Part shown: piece after piece, positions 24,644 through 32,845 of the stretch
How the letters are laid out: each line of letters starts with the position of its first letter
How positions within the stretch are numbered: the stretch's first letter is position 1
NCBI RefSeq assembly: GCF_900109935.1
Contig: NZ_FOBV01000004.1
Coordinates: 62,001 to 126,000, forward strand
Direction: 5' to 3'
Length of the DNA: 64,000 nucleotides
Source: Chryseobacterium taichungense
GTDB taxonomy: Bacteria > Bacteroidota > Bacteroidia > Flavobacteriales > Weeksellaceae
Translations under genes and position numbers: made by a program
Notes under the pieces: generated by a model
Database searches by the model: none
What the model was told of the DNA's origin: nothing
Seen by the model: only the letters and a program-made list of their open reading frames with translations

Positions 24644-26205
24644 TTAAAAAATTTAGCTTTTTAATAGGTATTTTATTGTTCGGACTGCACTATGGACAAA
24701 GCGGTAAAAAAGAACAGTTGCAAAAACAAAATGCTGAACTTAAAAAACAAATTGCACAGATAAATACAGATTTAGCCAAAACAAGAAACGAATCTAAACT
24801 TTCAATCGCCTATCTTGATAATGTTAATAAGAAACTGGTACTGAGAGAAAAAGTGTACAACAACACTCAGAAGGAAAAGAGATTTATTGAAGATGAAATT
24901 TATCTCCGTCAGTTGGAAATTAATCGTCAGAACAGAGAACTGAAAGTCCTTAGAGAGAATTATGCGAAAGTTCTGGTGAATGCATATAAAAATAAAGGGG
25001 TACAAAATAAAGTAACTTTTATTCTTTCTGCCAAAAATTTGGGAGAAGCAATACGAAGGGTTCAGTATCTAAAACAATATTCCGATTATCAGGATAAAAA
25101 AGCGGCAGAAATCACAACTGCTGCAGCTAAAATTAAACAGTCTATTGCACAGAAACAGAATTCTGTAAAGGAAAAGGCTAATCTTCTTGTTAATCAGCAG
25201 AAAGATTTAACAACGATTAATGCTGAAAGAGCCCAGAAAGAGCAACTTGTAGCAGAATTTAAGAAAAATGAATCAAAGCTTACCTCTGAACTCCGACAAA
25301 AACAATCGCAATCCAAAGCATTGGAAGGGCAGATCAGATCGATTATTGCTGAAGAGATAAGAATAGCCAAAGCAGAAGAAGAAGCCAGAAAAAAAGCAGA
25401 AGCTGAAAAAATACGTCTCGCCAAAATAGCAGCAGAAAGAGAAAAAGCCAGAATAGAGGCTGAAAATAAAGCGCGAGCTGAAGCTTTGGAAAAAGAAAGG
25501 CTGGCTGCAGAAAATGAGGCAAGAAAGGCATCAGAACTCGCCGCCAAAAGAGCAGAAGAAGAAAGAAAACGAAACGAAGAGGCTGCCAGATCGGAAGCAA
25601 CAGCGAGAGATGAAGCCCGAAAAGTAGCCGCAAAAAAAGCGTCTGATGAAGCGGCAGCAAGAGCAAAAGAAGCCTCTGAAAAACTCGCCTCAGCAAGAGC
25701 AGCAGAAGCAGCATTAGCCAAAAAGAAGGAAGACGACAAAAAAGCGGCGGAAACAAAAGCAATGACCAATTACGGCGTGACTACTGTTGCCGGAAGTAAT
25801 TTCGCAGACAACAAAGGAAGACTGGGCTATCCTGCTGATAAAATTGGACAAATCACACACCGTTTTGGAAGACACCCTCATCCGGTATTTAAAAATATTG
25901 ATGAGGAGAACAACGGCATCAAGATTTCAGTACCATCTGGCACACGTGCACGATCAGTATTTCCGGGAACTGTTTCATCTGTCCTGGCAAATAGTGACGG
26001 AACGAAAACCGTTATTCTTAAACATGGTAATTATTTCACCATTTATTCCAATTTGGGAAGTGTGAATGTATCAAAAGGACAACAGGTTTCTGCAGGAACT
26101 CCCGTAGGTGTTATAGGGCAGGATTTTGATGGCACCTATACTCTTGATTTTCAGGTATGGAACGGAAGTACACCAGTTGATCCTTTAGGTTGGGTTTCTT
26201 ATTAA
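24640..26205 (+). CDS. EnvC-like murein hydrolase activator (degenerate LytM/M23 domain)
   Basis: 521 residues: signal peptide to LFGLHYGQ, two coiled-coil segments (about 20-115 and 145-370, the latter extremely rich in Ala, Glu, Lys and Arg), then a C-terminal LytM/peptidase M23 fold (about 395-521). The zinc ligands of active M23 enzymes are missing: the usual HxGxD position reads NNGIKI, and the HxH position reads TLDFQVW. The domain should therefore be non-catalytic, as in E. coli EnvC and NlpD, which activate amidases at the septum. Coupling to the DUF4292 gene and a tatA gene 30 bp later supports an envelope role. Confidence 0.88.
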   Translation: MIKKFSFLIGILLFGLHYGQSGKKEQLQKQNAELKKQIAQINTDLAKTRNESKLSIAYLDNVNKKLVLREKVYNNTQKEKRFIEDEIYLRQLEINRQNRELKVLRENYAKVLVNAYKNKGVQNKVTFILSAKNLGEAIRRVQYLKQYSDYQDKKAAEITTAAAKIKQSIAQKQNSVKEKANLLVNQQKDLTTINAERAQKEQLVAEFKKNESKLTSELRQKQSQSKALEGQIRSIIAEEIRIAKAEEEARKKAEAEKIRLAKIAAEREKARIEAENKARAEALEKERLAAENEARKASELAAKRAEEERKRNEEAARSEATARDEARKVAAKKASDEAAARAKEASEKLASARAAEAALAKKKEDDKKAAETKAMTNYGVTTVAGSNFADNKGRLGYPADKIGQITHRFGRHPHPVFKNIDEENNGIKISVPSGTRARSVFPGTVSSVLANSDGTKTVILKHGNYFTIYSNLGSVNVSKGQQVSAGTPVGVIGQDFDGTYTLDFQVWNGSTPVDPLGWVSY

Positions 26206-26221
26206 AAAAAGATTAACTTTG
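26190..26221 (+). promoter_or_regulatory. Probable internal promoter for tatA
   Basis: TTG (26190-26192), 21-bp spacer, TAACTTTG (26214-26221), a full -7 match 15 bp before the tatA ATG. It lies across the end of the EnvC-like gene. Confidence 0.55.
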
Positions 26222-26235
26222 TAAAAAAATTAGCA

Positions 26236-26442
26236 ATGAATACATTAACAATATTGTCATTATCATGGCAACACATCCTGATCGTAGCGATCATTCTTCT
26301 GTTGCTTTTCGGAGGTAAGAAAATTCCTGAATTAATGAGAGGAGTGGGCTCTGGTATCAAAGAATTTAAAGATGCTGTAAAGGAAGAGGATAAACCAGGT
26401 TCTGAAAACAAAACCACCAACAATAATTCTTCTAGCAACTAA
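26236..26442 (+). CDS. tatA: Twin-arginine translocase subunit TatA/E
   Basis: 68 residues: one N-terminal membrane helix (WQHILIVAIILLLLFGG), the conserved FGGKKIPELMRGVGSGIKEFK amphipathic helix, and a charged, Asn-rich tail. This is the complete TatA architecture: the protein forms the pore of the Sec-independent export system for folded proteins. TatC is not in the window. It is the third gene of an envelope cluster but probably also has its own promoter. Confidence 0.93.
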   Translation: MNTLTILSLSWQHILIVAIILLLLFGGKKIPELMRGVGSGIKEFKDAVKEEDKPGSENKTTNNNSSSN

Positions 26443-26458
26443 AAATTCTTACAACTCA

Positions 26459-27073
26459 ATGAATTTTACAGAGACCGCATGGAAAGTCTTCAATCAAAGT
26501 ATTGAAGATTATCACGTGTCTGATGATGTTAACACTCTAATTAATAACCCGTTCGAAAAAGATACTTTGGAACGGATTTTGTATGCAAAGAACTGGATTG
26601 ATACCGTTCAATGGCATTTGGAAGATATAATTAGAGATGAAAATATTGATCCGGCTGAAGCTCTCCAACTTAAAAGAGCAATAGATGCTTCTAACCAGAA
26701 AAGAACTGATCTGGTAGAATTTATAGACAGCTGGTTTCTTAAAAAATATGAAAGTGTAACTCCTAAACCTGACGCAAAAATCAATACTGAAACTATCGCA
26801 TGGGCGGTAGACAGGCTATCAATTCTCGCACTAAAGGTTTATCATATGTCGTTAGAAGCTAATAGAGATTCTGCATCGCAAGAGCACAGAGCCAATTGTC
26901 AGGCTAAATTGGATGTATTGCTTGCACAACATGAAGATCTTTCAACTTCTATTAATCAGTTGCTTGCTGATATTGAGAACGGTGATGTTAAGATGAAAGT
27001 GTACAAACAAATGAAAATGTACAACGATGAAAGTCTTAACCCAGTCCTATATCAAAAGGGGCAGCAAAAATGA
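26459..27073 (+). CDS. DUF4254 family protein
   Basis: 204 residues, helical and cytoplasmic. The conserved opening (FTETAWKVFNQSIEDYHVSDD) and LERILYAKNWIDTVQWHLEDIIR match DUF4254. Function is unknown; the domain is frequent in Bacteroidetes near envelope or glycan genes. It begins 16 bp after tatA, and its stop overlaps the start of the following lipoprotein by 4 bp (ATGA), so the two are coupled. Confidence 0.85.
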   Translation: MNFTETAWKVFNQSIEDYHVSDDVNTLINNPFEKDTLERILYAKNWIDTVQWHLEDIIRDENIDPAEALQLKRAIDASNQKRTDLVEFIDSWFLKKYESVTPKPDAKINTETIAWAVDRLSILALKVYHMSLEANRDSASQEHRANCQAKLDVLLAQHEDLSTSINQLLADIENGDVKMKVYKQMKMYNDESLNPVLYQKGQQK

Positions 27074-27528
27074 AACGATTTCTTTTTTTTGGAGTATTAC
27101 TATTAACAATAGCATCTTGTGCAACGGAAAAACCAAATTTTTCTCCGTTGTCTACCAGTTTTTATAGCGAAACAAAAGCATCTGATTCTGATAAAGAAGC
27201 GAAAAACAGTATTGATATTAATGTAAAAGGTAATGTAAATGCTTCCGAAATTTCCAATCTAATCGCTACTTTTCCACAATTCAAGAATACAGCTTTAAAC
27301 AATGAAATTGCAGCCTTAAAGTATAGTTTACAGAATTATCTTTATGCAATAGACGCTGATAATCTGAATGGGAAAAACAAAGCTATAAAAGACTTTGAAA
27401 AATCTTATAAAAAAGTTCAGAAACTGAGAGTAAATCTTAACAAAGATGACAATGAGGTTCTCAACCGCTATCTTGTAAGATTAAAAACCAATGTTTCTGC
27501 TATCGAAGACTATATTAAAGGAAATTAA
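27070..27528 (+). CDS. Small lipoprotein of unknown function
   Basis: 152 residues. Signal peptide with lipobox IASC (Cys 17), then a mostly helical, lysine-rich domain. No family is recognised. It is coupled to the DUF4254 gene (ATGA overlap) and followed after 20 bp by ribA. Confidence 0.78.
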   Translation: MKRFLFFGVLLLTIASCATEKPNFSPLSTSFYSETKASDSDKEAKNSIDINVKGNVNASEISNLIATFPQFKNTALNNEIAALKYSLQNYLYAIDADNLNGKNKAIKDFEKSYKKVQKLRVNLNKDDNEVLNRYLVRLKTNVSAIEDYIKGN

Positions 27529-27548
27529 AACTAATTTAAGGGGTATTA

Positions 27549-28145
27549 ATGATTAAAATTCAGGCGGAATCCAATGTTCCTACGGAATATGGTACTTTCC
27601 GAATGATAGCTTTATCCGAAAACGAGAATGACTGGATGCCTCATATGGCTATCATCGCAGAAAAAACAGATTTTTCAAAACCTGTAAATGTGCGTTTCCA
27701 TTCAGAATGCATCACCGGAGAAGTTTTCCATTCAAAAAAATGTGAGTGTGGGCAGCAACTCGACGCTGCCATGAAATATATCCATGAAAATGGAGGAGTT
27801 ATTATCTACCTGAGACAGGAAGGTAGAAATATCGGAATCATCAATAAACTAAAAGCATATTCTTTACAGGAAAAAGGATTTGATACGGTAGAAGCCAATC
27901 TAAAGCTTGGACTTCCCGCAGATGACAGAAACTTTGGTGTTGCCATTGAAATCCTGAACTTGTTGGGCGTAAAGGATATTAATCTTCTTACCAACAATCC
28001 TGAAAAGGTAAAATATGTAGAAGAAAGCAATATTCATCTTAATTCAAGGATTCCTCTTCAAATTCCGGCCAACGAAATAAGCAGAGGTTATCTGCAGACA
28101 AAAAAAGACTATTTTGGTCATCTTCTTGATGACAACGATAAATAA
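27549..28145 (+). CDS. ribA: GTP cyclohydrolase II
   Basis: 198 residues, a stand-alone RibA without a fused DHBP synthase domain. The zinc site is intact (SECITGEVFHSKKCECGQQ, three cysteines), as are the GTP-binding YLRQEGRNIGIINKLKAY (GRNIG where E. coli has GRGIG), the DTVEAN motif and LLTNNPEKV. It opens the imidazole ring of GTP, the first committed step of riboflavin synthesis. It ends a six-gene run of envelope genes and is followed by a good terminator. Other riboflavin genes are not in the window. Confidence 0.95.
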   Translation: MIKIQAESNVPTEYGTFRMIALSENENDWMPHMAIIAEKTDFSKPVNVRFHSECITGEVFHSKKCECGQQLDAAMKYIHENGGVIIYLRQEGRNIGIINKLKAYSLQEKGFDTVEANLKLGLPADDRNFGVAIEILNLLGVKDINLLTNNPEKVKYVEESNIHLNSRIPLQIPANEISRGYLQTKKDYFGHLLDDNDK

Positions 28146-28148
28146 AGC

Positions 28149-28180
28149 AAAAGCTCCGAAATAAATTCCGGAGCTTTTTT
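28149..28180 (+). terminator. Terminator after ribA (possibly bidirectional)
   Basis: Stem AAAAGCTCCG / CGGAGCTTTT (28149-28158, 28169-28178) followed by T6. The reverse strand also gives T4, and the convergent lipoprotein gene may use it. Confidence 0.8.
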
Positions 28181-28209
28181 GTAATTATAAAAAACTGAAA
28201 AGATATATT

Positions 28210-28725
28210 TTAATTTACTTTAATGGTCTGTATTTTAGACTCATCAATATTATAGTATTTAATTACGCTGTTGTAATCCTCATAGTTCACATTTGCATTT
28301 TTACCAGCACTTGCAGGAACCAATACAATTCTGAATCGTTGATTATTTAAATACTGAGTTGCTTCAGCTGAAGTAAATCCTGTAGCGAGATTAAAATTTT
28401 GATCATCTATACTAATCTGTACATTATTCGTATCAAAAACAAAATTATATTGAAATTCTCTGTTTGTAGGCATTCCTGTAGCATCTGGTAAATACATCAT
28501 TTTTGGAATCAACTGCCAAGAATCACCCAAATATCTATATACCAACACAACATCAGTGCCTTGTATAGCGATACCCTGTGTGAATGCATAACTATTTGAA
28601 CTAGTAAAAGATCCTACAACATCTTTTGATTGTGAATACGTATCATAATCTGTATCGTCATCCTTACAACTGAATATAAATAAACCTACGAAGGCTAATA
28701 GTAAAATTGGAAGAAATTTTTTCAT
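28210..28725 (-). CDS. Hypothetical lipoprotein
   Basis: 171 residues. Lipobox IFSC (Cys 20), then an acidic linker (KDDDTDYDTYSQSKD) and a beta-rich domain containing AFTQGIAIQGTDVVLVYRYL and a YYNIDESKIQTIKV end. This 'DDD after Cys' style is typical of surface-exposed lipoproteins in Bacteroidetes. The family is not identified. It is a single gene, convergent with ribA and divergent from the GH3 gene. Confidence 0.75.
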   Translation of the reverse strand: MKKFLPILLLAFVGLFIFSCKDDDTDYDTYSQSKDVVGSFTSSNSYAFTQGIAIQGTDVVLVYRYLGDSWQLIPKMMYLPDATGMPTNREFQYNFVFDTNNVQISIDDQNFNLATGFTSAEATQYLNNQRFRIVLVPASAGKNANVNYEDYNSVIKYYNIDESKIQTIKVN

Positions 28726-28801
28726 TTTATAAAAGTTTAGTTATTGTTTGTTATTTATAAAGCGTATTCAAATCATATACCAAAAAATTCAAAAACATTG
28801 T

Positions 28802-28829
28802 TTTGCTCATTTTTTTAATTGTATTTTTG
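28802..28829 (+). promoter_or_regulatory. Probable promoter of the GH3 gene
   Basis: TTTG (28802-28805), 16-bp spacer, TATTTTTG (28822-28829), a full -7 match 17 bp before the ATG at 28847. It lies within the longer open frame and so argues for the later start. Confidence 0.5.
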
Positions 28830-28846
28830 TTATTATTCAAAAAAAT

Positions 28847-30535
28847 ATGAAGAAACTGGTTCGTACGTCGTTTTTTGTTTTTTTATTATTGAGCTCAAAA
28901 ATTGCGGCCCAATATCTTCCGCAAAATCTTTCGAAAGAAGATCTTAAGAAAGCAAACCACTGGGTAGATAAAACCTATAGAAATCTTTCGCAGGACGAAA
29001 AGCTCGGGCAGTTATTTATTGTGGCCCTGTACACCAATAAGGGTGAAAATGAAATCAGTAATGTAAGAAATATTGTTACCAACGAAAAAATAGGCGGCCT
29101 GATCCTGATGCAGGATGATGCAGCAAGAGAAATAAATCTTGTTAACGAATTTCAGCAGAAATCAAAAGTTCCTTTGATGATCGGAATGGATGCCGAATGG
29201 GGAATATATCAGAGGATTGCTGCCGCACACAAATTTCCGTGGGCAATGACATTGGGGGCCATTCAGGATAAGAACCTGATCCGTCAGATGGCTGCAAAAA
29301 TTGCGGAAGATTGCCACAGAATGGGCATCAACTGGGATTTCGCACCCGTTGTAGATGTAAATACAAATCCTAATAATCCAATTATCGGAAACAGAAGTTT
29401 CGGATCTGAGGTTAATAATGTGATCAATTCGGCTTTGGCTTATGCGAACGGGCTTCAGGACAATACTATTTTAGCAGCCATCAAACATTTTCCGGGACAT
29501 GGCGATACAAGCACGGATTCTCATCTGGACCTGCCGGTTGTTTCCCATAATCTGGAAAGGCTGAATGCCGTTGAGCTCGCTCCTTTTAAAGCATTAATGA
29601 ATAAAGGCATTGGTGGCGTGATGGTAGCGCATTTATATGTTCCGAGCCTGGAATCCGGAAAAGGAATTCCTGCTTCGGTTTCGAAAAATATCATTACCGG
29701 TTTGCTGAAAGATCAATTGGGATATAAAGGATTAATCATTACAGACGCTCTCAATATGGGTGCAGTGGCCAACAAATACAAACCGGGCGAACTGGATGCC
29801 ATGGCTTTTAAAGCAGGAAATGACATCATGCTTTTTTCTCAGGGTGTAGCAGAAGGAAAGAAGCTCATTCAGAAAGCGATCGATAACGGAGAAATTCCGC
29901 AGTCAAGGGTAGAAGAAAGTGTGAAGAAGATTCTCCTGACAAAATATTTTTTAGGATTAGACAAATACAGTCCAAGAAATCCTGACAATATCAATTCAGA
30001 TTTAAATAATGATTCGCATAAAACATTAGTTCAAAATTTATATGCTAACGCTTTAACATTATTAAAAGATGAAAAAAACTTACTTCCATTACAAGGCAAA
30101 CAGGTTTATTATGTTCCTTTAGAAGAAGCCCCATACCATACATTTACCAATGAAATGGGTTCTGAGATCATCATTAAAAAAGCAAATGAAATCAGCACAA
30201 TTCCAGCAAATTCTACCGTGATTGTAGGATTTCATAAAGATAATTCAACAGCGTATAAGCCCTACAAAATTTCTGACGCGTCAAAAAAGATTTTATCTGA
30301 ACTTACTAAAAATCAAAATGTAATTCTTAGTGTTTTCGGAAGTGCCTATGCTTTGAAAGATATTGATATTTCAAAAGTTTCCACGGTGTTGGTTGCTTAT
30401 GAGAATAATGATGATTCTATGACGGCTACTGCCAAAGCTTTAAAAGGGCAGACAAAAATATGGGGCAGGCTTCCTGTTTTGGTAAATGATGAACTGAAAT
30501 CAGGAATGGGAATAAATTTGCAGCCCGCACAATAA
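28847..30535 (+). CDS. Glycoside hydrolase family 3 protein (beta-N-acetylhexosaminidase-like)
   Basis: 562 residues from the ATG at 28847, which gives a proper signal peptide (MKKLVRTSFFVFLLLSSKIAAQ). A frame from 28748 would add 33 residues upstream and includes the promoter, so I reject it. GH3 signatures: DAEWGIYQRI, RMGINWDFAPVVDVNTNP, the NagZ-like AAIKHFPGHGDTSTDSHLDLP that carries the catalytic His in this subgroup, and the nucleophile Asp in LIITDALNMGAV. After about 400 a shorter C-terminal alpha/beta domain follows. The NagZ-type loop suggests hydrolysis of GlcNAc-containing muropeptides or glycans outside the cytoplasm. The C-terminal beta-lactamase domain found in some relatives is absent. 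Confidence 0.9.
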   Translation: MKKLVRTSFFVFLLLSSKIAAQYLPQNLSKEDLKKANHWVDKTYRNLSQDEKLGQLFIVALYTNKGENEISNVRNIVTNEKIGGLILMQDDAAREINLVNEFQQKSKVPLMIGMDAEWGIYQRIAAAHKFPWAMTLGAIQDKNLIRQMAAKIAEDCHRMGINWDFAPVVDVNTNPNNPIIGNRSFGSEVNNVINSALAYANGLQDNTILAAIKHFPGHGDTSTDSHLDLPVVSHNLERLNAVELAPFKALMNKGIGGVMVAHLYVPSLESGKGIPASVSKNIITGLLKDQLGYKGLIITDALNMGAVANKYKPGELDAMAFKAGNDIMLFSQGVAEGKKLIQKAIDNGEIPQSRVEESVKKILLTKYFLGLDKYSPRNPDNINSDLNNDSHKTLVQNLYANALTLLKDEKNLLPLQGKQVYYVPLEEAPYHTFTNEMGSEIIIKKANEISTIPANSTVIVGFHKDNSTAYKPYKISDASKKILSELTKNQNVILSVFGSAYALKDIDISKVSTVLVAYENNDDSMTATAKALKGQTKIWGRLPVLVNDELKSGMGINLQPAQ

Positions 30536-30585
30536 AATAAAGTAAATCTAATATTTACATAACAAAATCAAACTACAATACAGCA

Positions 30586-31734
30586 ATGAAAATAGGCATA
30601 CTTTGCTATCCAACATACGGAGGGAGCGGAATCGTAGCAACTGAACTGGGAATGTCCCTTGCCAATAAGGGCTATGAGGTTCATTTTATCAGCAATGCGC
30701 TGCCGGCGAGATTAGATATTACCAATCCGAATATTTTTTTTCACAGGGTAAATGTTCAGACCTATCCCCTTTTCCAGTATCAGCCTTATGATATTGCGTT
30801 GAGCTCGATGATCTATCGTGTGGTGAATCTTTATAAACTGGATTTGCTTCATGCCCATTATGCTATTCCGTACGCTTATGCAGCTTTTACGGCGAAGCAG
30901 ATGCTGAAAGAAGACGATAATGATATCCCATTGGTCACTACCCTTCACGGAACTGATATTACACTCGTTGGACAACACCCGAGCTATAAGCATGCGGTAG
31001 AATTTTCGATCAATCAATCCGATGCCATCACTTCTGTTTCCGAGAGTTTAAAAAGAGATACCCTTCAGTTCTTTAAGATCAAAAAAGAAATTCAGGTCAT
31101 TACCAATTTTATTGATAATTCTGAATTTGATGAATGCAATGAATGCCAGCGGACACAGTTTGCCAACCCGGATGAAAAAATTCTGATTCACGTCTCTAAC
31201 TTACGACCGGTAAAACGTGTGGATGAAGTATTGCAGATTTTCAAAAATGTACAGAAAAAGGTAAAATCAAAATTAATCATCATTGGCGAAGGCCCGGATA
31301 TGGAAAAAGTCAACCAGTTTCTGGAAGAAAATCCTGATCTGATCTCAAAGATTCGTCTGCTCGGAAAAGTAAACGACCTGTACCGGATTCTTCAGCTTTC
31401 CGATGTGTTTTTATTACCCTCCGAACAGGAAAGTTTTGGATTGGCTGCATTAGAAGCGATGGCCGCCAATACACCAGTCATAAGCTCCAATGCAGGAGGA
31501 ATTCCGGAAGTAAACATCCAGGGAGAAACCGGATTTTTAGCAGAAATCGGAAATGTAGAAGCGATGAGCAACTATACGATCAAGCTGTTGAGCAATGAAG
31601 AACTTTTAAACGAAATGAAGAAAAACGCAAAAGAACAGGCCATCAAATTCGATTTAAAAAACATTCTTCCCATTTATGAAGCCATGTACAGAACGACCAT
31701 CGAAAATTTTAAAAGTGAGCTGACGAAAGCATAA
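30586..31734 (+). CDS. bshA: N-acetyl-alpha-D-glucosaminyl L-malate synthase BshA
   Basis: 382 residues, GT4 glycosyltransferase. The opening IGILCYPTYGGSGIVATELGMSLANKGYEVHFI is the BshA signature; HGTDITLVGQHPSYK, HVSNLRPVKR and the ExxxxxL-type PSEQESFGLAALEAMA (donor UDP-GlcNAc site) follow. It catalyses the first step of bacillithiol synthesis from UDP-GlcNAc and L-malate, so the organism probably uses bacillithiol as its main low-molecular-weight thiol. BshB and BshC are not in the window. It is a single gene with its own terminator. Confidence 0.93.
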   Translation: MKIGILCYPTYGGSGIVATELGMSLANKGYEVHFISNALPARLDITNPNIFFHRVNVQTYPLFQYQPYDIALSSMIYRVVNLYKLDLLHAHYAIPYAYAAFTAKQMLKEDDNDIPLVTTLHGTDITLVGQHPSYKHAVEFSINQSDAITSVSESLKRDTLQFFKIKKEIQVITNFIDNSEFDECNECQRTQFANPDEKILIHVSNLRPVKRVDEVLQIFKNVQKKVKSKLIIIGEGPDMEKVNQFLEENPDLISKIRLLGKVNDLYRILQLSDVFLLPSEQESFGLAALEAMAANTPVISSNAGGIPEVNIQGETGFLAEIGNVEAMSNYTIKLLSNEELLNEMKKNAKEQAIKFDLKNILPIYEAMYRTTIENFKSELTKA

Positions 31735-31757
31735 TCTTTTTTTATCTTGTAAAATAC

Positions 31758-31790
31758 AGGCTGCATTTCTTGATGATGCGGCCTTTTTTA
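31758..31790 (+). terminator. Terminator of bshA
   Basis: AGGCTGCAT / ATGCGGCCT stem (31758-31766, 31776-31784, one G-U) followed by T6. Confidence 0.75.
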
Positions 31791-31964
31791 TTGCTTTATT
31801 CCGATTAGACTTATTTTTTTAAGCACAAATCTTAATATTCATTAAAATTATAAATCCATTTAAAATTTTAAATTAATAAATTTCATATTATACTGATTTT
31901 TAAATATTTAAATGACGCTACAAAGTTTTTTATTATTTTAGTTTCCTTAATTAAAAAATTATAA

Positions 31965-32447
31965 ATGATGAGTACAAACAATCAAATCAGTGTAGAAATC
32001 CCGAAGGCAGTACTTGATGAAGTAACGCAAAAGCTACAGGACTGCAAAACATTATTAGCACCCTATCTACAGGGGCTAACAGTAGAACAGAGAAAAAAAC
32101 TTTTTAAAATGGGTGACAAGACCGTTGCTACCGTACAGAAAGTAAAAGACTATCTCGAAACCAATCCTGAATTTGCGCCGGCCTATATGGACAAAACAGA
32201 ATTTCTGAAAGATGAAGCCGTGGTTACCGGTCTTAGCCCATTAGGAAATCTGGCAAACCAACTGGCTTCTGACATAGCCGACACCATAACGATCGCTGGA
32301 AGTGAAGCTTTAATCTCTGCTTTATTTTATTACGGAACGACCAAAGAAGCTGCCGATAAAGGGATTGCTTCCGCGAAACCCATTTATGACGATCTTAGCC
32401 AAAGATTTGTAAGAAAGGGAAACAAAGCTGTTCCTAAAAAAGAATAA
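31965..32447 (+). CDS. Conserved hypothetical helical protein
   Basis: 160 residues, soluble and mostly helical, with no signal peptide. Features: VLDEVTQKLQDCKTLLAPYLQGLT, MGDKTVATVQKVKDYLETNPEFAP, and an Ala/Gly-rich hydrophobic stretch near 110 (ITIAGSEALISALFYYG). The family is not recognised. An alternative ATG three bases downstream is possible. The stop codon TAA is followed in the same frame by 98 sense codons made of a 21-bp repeat, described separately. A very strong hairpin begins 18 bp after the stop. Confidence 0.75.
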   Translation: MMSTNNQISVEIPKAVLDEVTQKLQDCKTLLAPYLQGLTVEQRKKLFKMGDKTVATVQKVKDYLETNPEFAPAYMDKTEFLKDEAVVTGLSPLGNLANQLASDIADTITIAGSEALISALFYYGTTKEAADKGIASAKPIYDDLSQRFVRKGNKAVPKKE

Positions 32448-32465
32448 CTGATCACTTCTTATCTG

Positions 32466-32513
32466 AAAAACGACTCTTTTATACTCAATGACGAGTATAA
32501 AAGAGTCGTTTTT
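32466..32513 (+). terminator. Perfect 21-bp hairpin with T run
   Basis: Arms 32466-32486 and 32493-32513 are exact complements (left AAAAACGACTCTTTTATACTC) with a 6-nt loop. The right arm ends in TTTTT. It is placed as the terminator of the preceding gene and is also the first unit of the 21-bp tandem repeat. Confidence 0.8.
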
Positions 32514-32660
32514 GAATATAAAAGACTCAACGTTGTCACAAAAAGACTCACCGACGAGGTAAAAAGACTCGACAACCACTCTAAAAGACTGGTTTTTGAG
32601 ATAAAAAGACTCAACCGCCAGTCTTTTTACCTCAACGGCGAGTGTTTGAGTCTGTTTTCT
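32493..32660 (+). repeat. 21-bp degenerate tandem repeat, about eight units
   Basis: Units start at 32493, 32514, 32535, 32556, 32577, 32598, 32619 and 32640. The consensus is near GAGTATAAAAGACTCAACGAC. The first unit is the right arm of the terminator hairpin. Read in the frame of the preceding gene, it encodes a KRL heptad (xKRLxxx) in a 98-codon open frame ending at TGA 32742-32744. Confidence 0.75.
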
Positions 32661-32766
32661 GTTGAGACCGCAAGAGATTATTTTCTTCCTGAAGTTTTTT
32701 ATTCTCATTTTTCAACCTTTCGTTCTCTTCTTTTAAAAGGCTGATATAACATTCCAGGATTTCATT
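32632..32766 (-). pseudogene. Truncated coiled-coil C-terminus
   Basis: On the minus strand a 44-codon frame without a start codon, bounded by stops, reads EILECYISLLKEENERLKNE followed by NKKLQEENNLLRSQQ. It is a convincing leucine-containing coiled coil, like the tail of a small regulator. The rest of the gene is missing upstream, and the downstream end runs into the 21-bp repeat. Probably a remnant left by a deletion. Confidence 0.45.
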
Positions 32767-32845
32767 TTAGATTCAAAAAATAAGAATTAACGCATGATGA
32801 TTGATGAAAAAATATTATATTTAGCCCTTTAAAACTAAAATAACT

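Noticed and set aside
25194..25769. Long minus-strand frame rich in Ala/Ser/Phe opposite the EnvC-like gene
   Set aside because: It mirrors the low-complexity coiled-coil codons of the real gene and has no family resemblance.
32493..32660. CRISPR-like array
   Set aside because: The units are contiguous, degenerate and lack unique spacers; no cas genes are present.
32322..32708. Minus-strand 128-codon frame with VESFYL repeats
   Set aside because: It overlaps the well-supported gene at 31965-32447 and is explained by the 21-bp repeat; kept only as an observation.
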